Assembly (NCBI GenBank): GCA_030770545.1
Contig: CM061100.1
Span: 5,773,501-5,837,500 of the forward strand
DNA: 64,000 nucleotides
Reading direction: 5' to 3'
From: Macropodus opercularis
Lineage: Eukaryota > Chordata > Actinopteri > Anabantiformes > Osphronemidae
Shown here one piece after another: positions 59,701 through 64,000 of the stretch. The position numbers and the translations under genes are program-made. Below the pieces are notes generated by a model. That model ran no database searches, had not been told where the DNA came from, and was given only the letters and a program-made list of their open reading frames with translations. The first letter of the stretch is position 1. Each line of letters begins with the position of its first letter.

Positions 59701-62700
59701 TGTAGCTTTCCTTGCTTCACTGTAAAGACAAGGCAAACTATGGCAGACTCCTACTCTACTATAACTCACCAAAGTGAAAGGAAGACAAACTGAAGCATTA
59801 CATCACAGACTCCCATACATAGGCCTTTAGCTTGTGTAGGAGTAGCTGTCGTAATAACTTAACTCTAGGCCTTAATGTGGCTTTTCACGTAGCATCTCTC
59901 ACCCAAACTGAACTGAGTTTTATTTTCTTTGTATACCTTCCTCCTGAGTTTTTCAGACTTGTACATATTTCAGGTCTAAAAATGCTCTGTGCATATTTTA
60001 TGTCTTGAATTCTTGGAGCCATCGTTGGCCAGGTTAGTTCCTTTACCTTGTGTATAATTGAAATCCTTAGACCCGCCTCCGTCCACTGGAGGAATCTTGC
60101 TAGAATTAATCGCGTCCTTCCTCAAGGAGATACTGAGAAGAAATGTCCCAAACAATTCGACTGTTTAAAGCGTCTGTTTAATCAAAGTTAGGGTAGTTTC
60201 TCCCACATCAGCTTCTTTTCTTTAACCCCCTTGTAAGATCTAGAATCAAATGATCCGTCCAGTAATGCTTGTGTCTTTGTCATTCATGTATTTCGGTGCT
60301 GTCCTCCTATCCTTTGGGGAATATGTCAGTTCTTTTTATGTGTATCGGAAAGTGAGTCACTCAAGCACATGCTCTAATTGTGTGAAATTACATAATTGAC
60401 CTACAGGTATAACTGACCATTCTTTGCCTGTGTTTCATCGTTGTTCAGCGTTGCTTTCCACGGGCAGTAAAAGCACCATGTTGTCCTTAAAAGCATTTTT
60501 ACCCTGAAAGAAATGTTAGCAGGACGGATAAAGGGAAAGAGGGACAGCTACTGCAGACTTAATGTACCCTTTGACGAATATTCCTTCAGCTGCAAGAGCA
60601 AGAGAGAGAAATAAACTCTAGGTATGTAGATCAGAAGTGAATGAATATGAAGGCTTTGAACGGTTTGTAATAGTGAAAACATTCCTGGATGATCTTCTGT
60701 ATATTTGTGAGCAATAACGTCACATCTTTAATCCTTTTGTTTTGTTTTGATGCATGCAGCTAAAAATAGTCATCAAATATCCTTAATGGATGACTCCCAC
60801 CCTCCTGCATGACGCTGACGGGAGATAAAAATCCAGCTGTGCACAGTCACAAACGCACACATGTGAACATGCACTTCTGTCATTGCGTCGTTTTTAATCA
60901 TAGCGCTTTGCTCGTGCTGCCAGAGTCGCGGATTATGCGAAGTCAAACGTGAGCTCTAATCCGGATCCGGTTTCCAACAGTGTTTTTTTTTTCTCAGCTT
61001 GAGTGGGAATGCAGCTCTGTGATGACCCAGATGCTTTATACCAGGCTGCTGGGATTTTACGTGTGAATGAAATCCAGTAAAGAGTTCACCTATTACTGCT
61101 CAGTGCACCTTCATCTACTGTGACGTATTTGCCTCTGTGATGTTTTGTTTGTTATTTCTGACTATAAAAGCTCTATAATAATCTCTACAGCTACAGCTGC
61201 CAGTGCTCTTGGGCTGTGCAATCGAACGTCGGGTTGTTGCACATACATTCAAGAGTGAGTCATACGCTGCGGGAACGTTGTCACTGCGCACTTACGAGCA
61301 GCTCGAGAGCTGACGTCCCACAGAGGTCTCTCACTTAGATATTATATGTCACATAGGTCAAGCAGCCTACTCACACAAAAACATGGGCTCAATGTAACAG
61401 AGCGCAACAAGTAATAACACAAGTCTCACGTGACAAGATATGACTCTCAGATTAAATCCTAGAAATGCACCCGTATTTTATTCTTTACTGTACAACTCAA
61501 CACCTTCCTGCTGTCAGGCTGCAATGTCGACCATCATGAAAAGCGCTAAACCCCCTCACTTCTAGTAAAGCCCCCAGCGCAGTTTATGTTTTTCACCCTC
61601 ACATCCCGTCAGCTGCAGCGGCCTGTTAGTCACAGTGTGATGCGAAACACACGTCATGAGTGAGCTGAGCATGTGTTGGGTCTAAATACTGAAATGTGGC
61701 ATCACTGTGTCTGCCTCCTAAATTTCTGCTGAGTGGTGTGTTTACACTTTCCGCTTCTCCTTGTCTGCTTTGTGTACAGTCAGTTGGGTGATTGAAACGG
61801 CACACAGACACTTCCTGTTATAACATTAGACGCAGCTGATTAGCGGATATTAAAACACCAGGTGTGATGGCTGAATGCTCAGTATTTGCACAAGGTATTT
61901 GTTTGCGGTTTCCTGAAACGCACGCTTGATTATGCCTTTGCAAAAAAACTTTTCATGCATCCACATTGATTTAGTTCTTTTCAGTATATCTTCTTAAGTA
62001 CAATAAAGAATTCATTACATAACTTATTTAATTTTCATTTATTAGATTGTTCTGCAGATGTACTGGCTCAAATAGGTTAATATTTAGTTATGGTTAGGTT
62101 TTTAGGTAGGATGATGATAACATATATTATTCTTCTCTGGGGGAAATATCAAAATACAGGCAATCATTCATTTGTTTGTTTATGCAGTAACTATAAATAA
62201 GAGGACTAAATATATGGATCGATGTTACATAAAAGGCTACTGTGAAAATCTAGGCTAGTGTGGGGAGTAAAGAGTGATGTAGCCTTCCTGGTAGAACCTA
62301 CGCTATGATATTTTTTATAGCTTTATTTTTAGTTTGAGTCAGTCTTGCAAAATGTGTTTTATCATTCTTGCCATGCTGAGGAGGATGACACAGAGAATCG
62401 TCAGGTGAAATATTATTGTTGGCGATCAGCATTTTGACAGAGGATGAAAACAAATGCCTCAAAGCTTTAACTGGAAAAGTGGTTAGACTAACAGGAACAG
62501 GCTGTGTGACTGAAATTAAACTGAAAACATCAGAACCGGTCTGCATGCACCAAGTCTGTTCCCACTCAGAACGGGGTGCAGATGCAGATTAAAGATCAGT
62601 AATGGGCATATTGAAAGATCTATATGAAGTCTTACATGTACAGATGCTTCCACCCTTGTTCTCTCCCTGTTATTCTAATGATTGAGAGCATCAAGTAGCT

Positions 62701-64000
62701 CTCGCTTCAGTTACAGCTGTCAAACAATGAGGGAGTAGAATCAAGGATTATGGTGCCTCTAATTTTACATGAAAATGAGATGAGGAGAGTCCTGAGTCCT
62801 GAGGGATCAAGACCTGGTTGCTAAGAGACTAATGGAAAGTCAGAGGCTAAAGGAATGGCAGGAGTGAGTCACTGAGATGAGGAAACCGTGTGCATGACGA
62901 GAAAAATATTAAAAAGAAAATTAGAAGAGGAAATGATTCGCAAATACATGCAACGTTACATCACTATAAACACGAGGTGAACATCTGCTTGTGAGTCCAT
63001 GTGCAGCATATCACTCTGTTAAGCCTCAATCCTGGGCCTTGACACAGTTTTTTTTGTACGTGCTGTATCCATGTTCCTCTGGAACCATAATGAATTTATT
63101 GGGTATGTTTCTTGAAACAAAGTTTGTTATTGCACATCCACATCTGTGCAACGTCCTGGATAATGAGTCACAGAGCAGAGAAATTAAAAGCATGAGCAGT
63201 ATTTACGACACCAGCATTTGGCCCAAGTACTGTTAATCTCCTCTTTGTCACTACAGTGTCTCTGGATGCAGGCAGAATTTAATTGTTTCAACAAACAAAG
63301 GTAAGTACCGGACAACACCAACACCCTGAATAATAACCTGCTTCTTCCATCCAAAACAATATTAAGACAAATTATGGTAAAACAACAGGAACCTCATCAA
63401 CAAAACCTTTAAAATCTAGTTCTCACTTGTCTACAACAAGCAATGATGGCGACCACTACAAAGAACAGATGAGAATGTTATTCCAATATGTTTATGGATT
63501 TTATGTAATGAGGCTCACAGATTTTGAACCCAATAATATTGGTTAATATATAAGATGGGGAAGAGGCTCAGGTTGAAATGGATTTTATGGCTATAAGAGC
63601 AAGAATATAATTAAAAACAAAGAATATGTTGATAATAGTAACAAGAAGGAAGTGCGGGACTGGATTTGGTTTGGAGGGAAATGGAAGACAAGCGTGGAGA
63701 AAACAGGAAATGAAATGAATCCTAGGCTTATGGGAAATGTAGTAGTGTGTGAAAAATGGTGGCCTGGAGCTAGACACCTGTAATAAGACTCAAAAACAAG
63801 AGCAGATCAACACAGAGGAGTGACAGGGTCTGGTATTAATTAGACAAATGATGATACTCTCAATCGTGCATACACAATCGTCAGTAACAATGCACGCGGT
63901 CAACAAGGTAGTCACAGTTTCCATAATAAGTGTCCAAAAGTCCAAAAGAACACTTATGCAGTCCACAAAAGTTTTGAATCCATTAAATCAAAAGAAATCA
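53791..64000. other. Region without recognised genes
   Basis: About 10 kb of AT-rich sequence. A stop-free stretch at 54635-55054 (plus, 139 codons) opens with GTG, and one at 57394-57690 (minus) has hydrophobic runs; neither matches a family I know nor shows convincing splice sites. There is a pyrimidine-rich CCTCCCTCC...CTGTCTGTC run near 59010-59040. This may be intergenic or an intron of a gene outside the window. Confidence 0.5.

Noticed and set aside
1..64000. CRISPR arrays, tRNA/rRNA genes, bacterial operons, endogenous viral genes
   Set aside because: No regular direct repeats with spacers, no convincing A/B-box tRNA, and no viral protein motif were found; the window is ordinary vertebrate nuclear DNA.

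Overview
This is a vertebrate, most likely ray-finned (teleost) fish, nuclear genome window. The base composition is AT-rich, there are GT/AG-spliced genes with mostly short introns, many short simple repeats, and relics of Tc1/mariner-type DNA transposons. Two protein genes are recognisable, both on the minus strand and in tandem. I see no prokaryotic, organellar, tRNA or rRNA feature.

Layout. (1) Positions 1-13651 hold the 5' part of the pappalysin-1 gene (PAPP-A, pappa). Five exons were joined by matching splice sites and reading phase. They encode a signal peptide, a basic propeptide, a laminin-G-like domain, two Lin-Notch repeats and the zinc-metalloprotease core; the gene runs off the left edge. 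(2) About 13.9-27.5 kb lies between pappa and znf618. It holds a strong 80-nt hairpin near 19.28 kb, sequence that may be conserved non-coding DNA, several CTCF-like motifs, and a degenerate element with hAT-like inverted ends just past the znf618 stop. (3) Positions 27542-43168 hold all coding exons of znf618: 12 exons, 906 codons, with an optional thirteenth 45-nt exon. The protein has four C2H2 fingers followed by a hAT-transposase-derived C-terminal region. A Tc1-like element of about 1.26 kb with both ends sits in one intron. (4) Positions 43169 to about 51.8 kb are the long first intron of znf618, with a decayed tandem array of about 160-bp units. A CpG-rich promoter region lies at about 51.46-52.15 kb. 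(5) From 52.2 to 64 kb I recognise no gene, only a decayed Tc1 fragment and simple repeats.

The two genes are not known to share a pathway. PAPP-A is a secreted protease acting on IGF-binding proteins; ZNF618 is a nuclear zinc-finger protein. Human ZNF618 and PAPPA lie on the same chromosome arm (9q), so finding the two together is consistent with the assignment. Exon boundaries were read by eye from splice consensus plus phase continuity and from remembered similarity to the vertebrate families; no alignment was run. Many stop-free stretches start with a non-ATG codon and were not called as genes.
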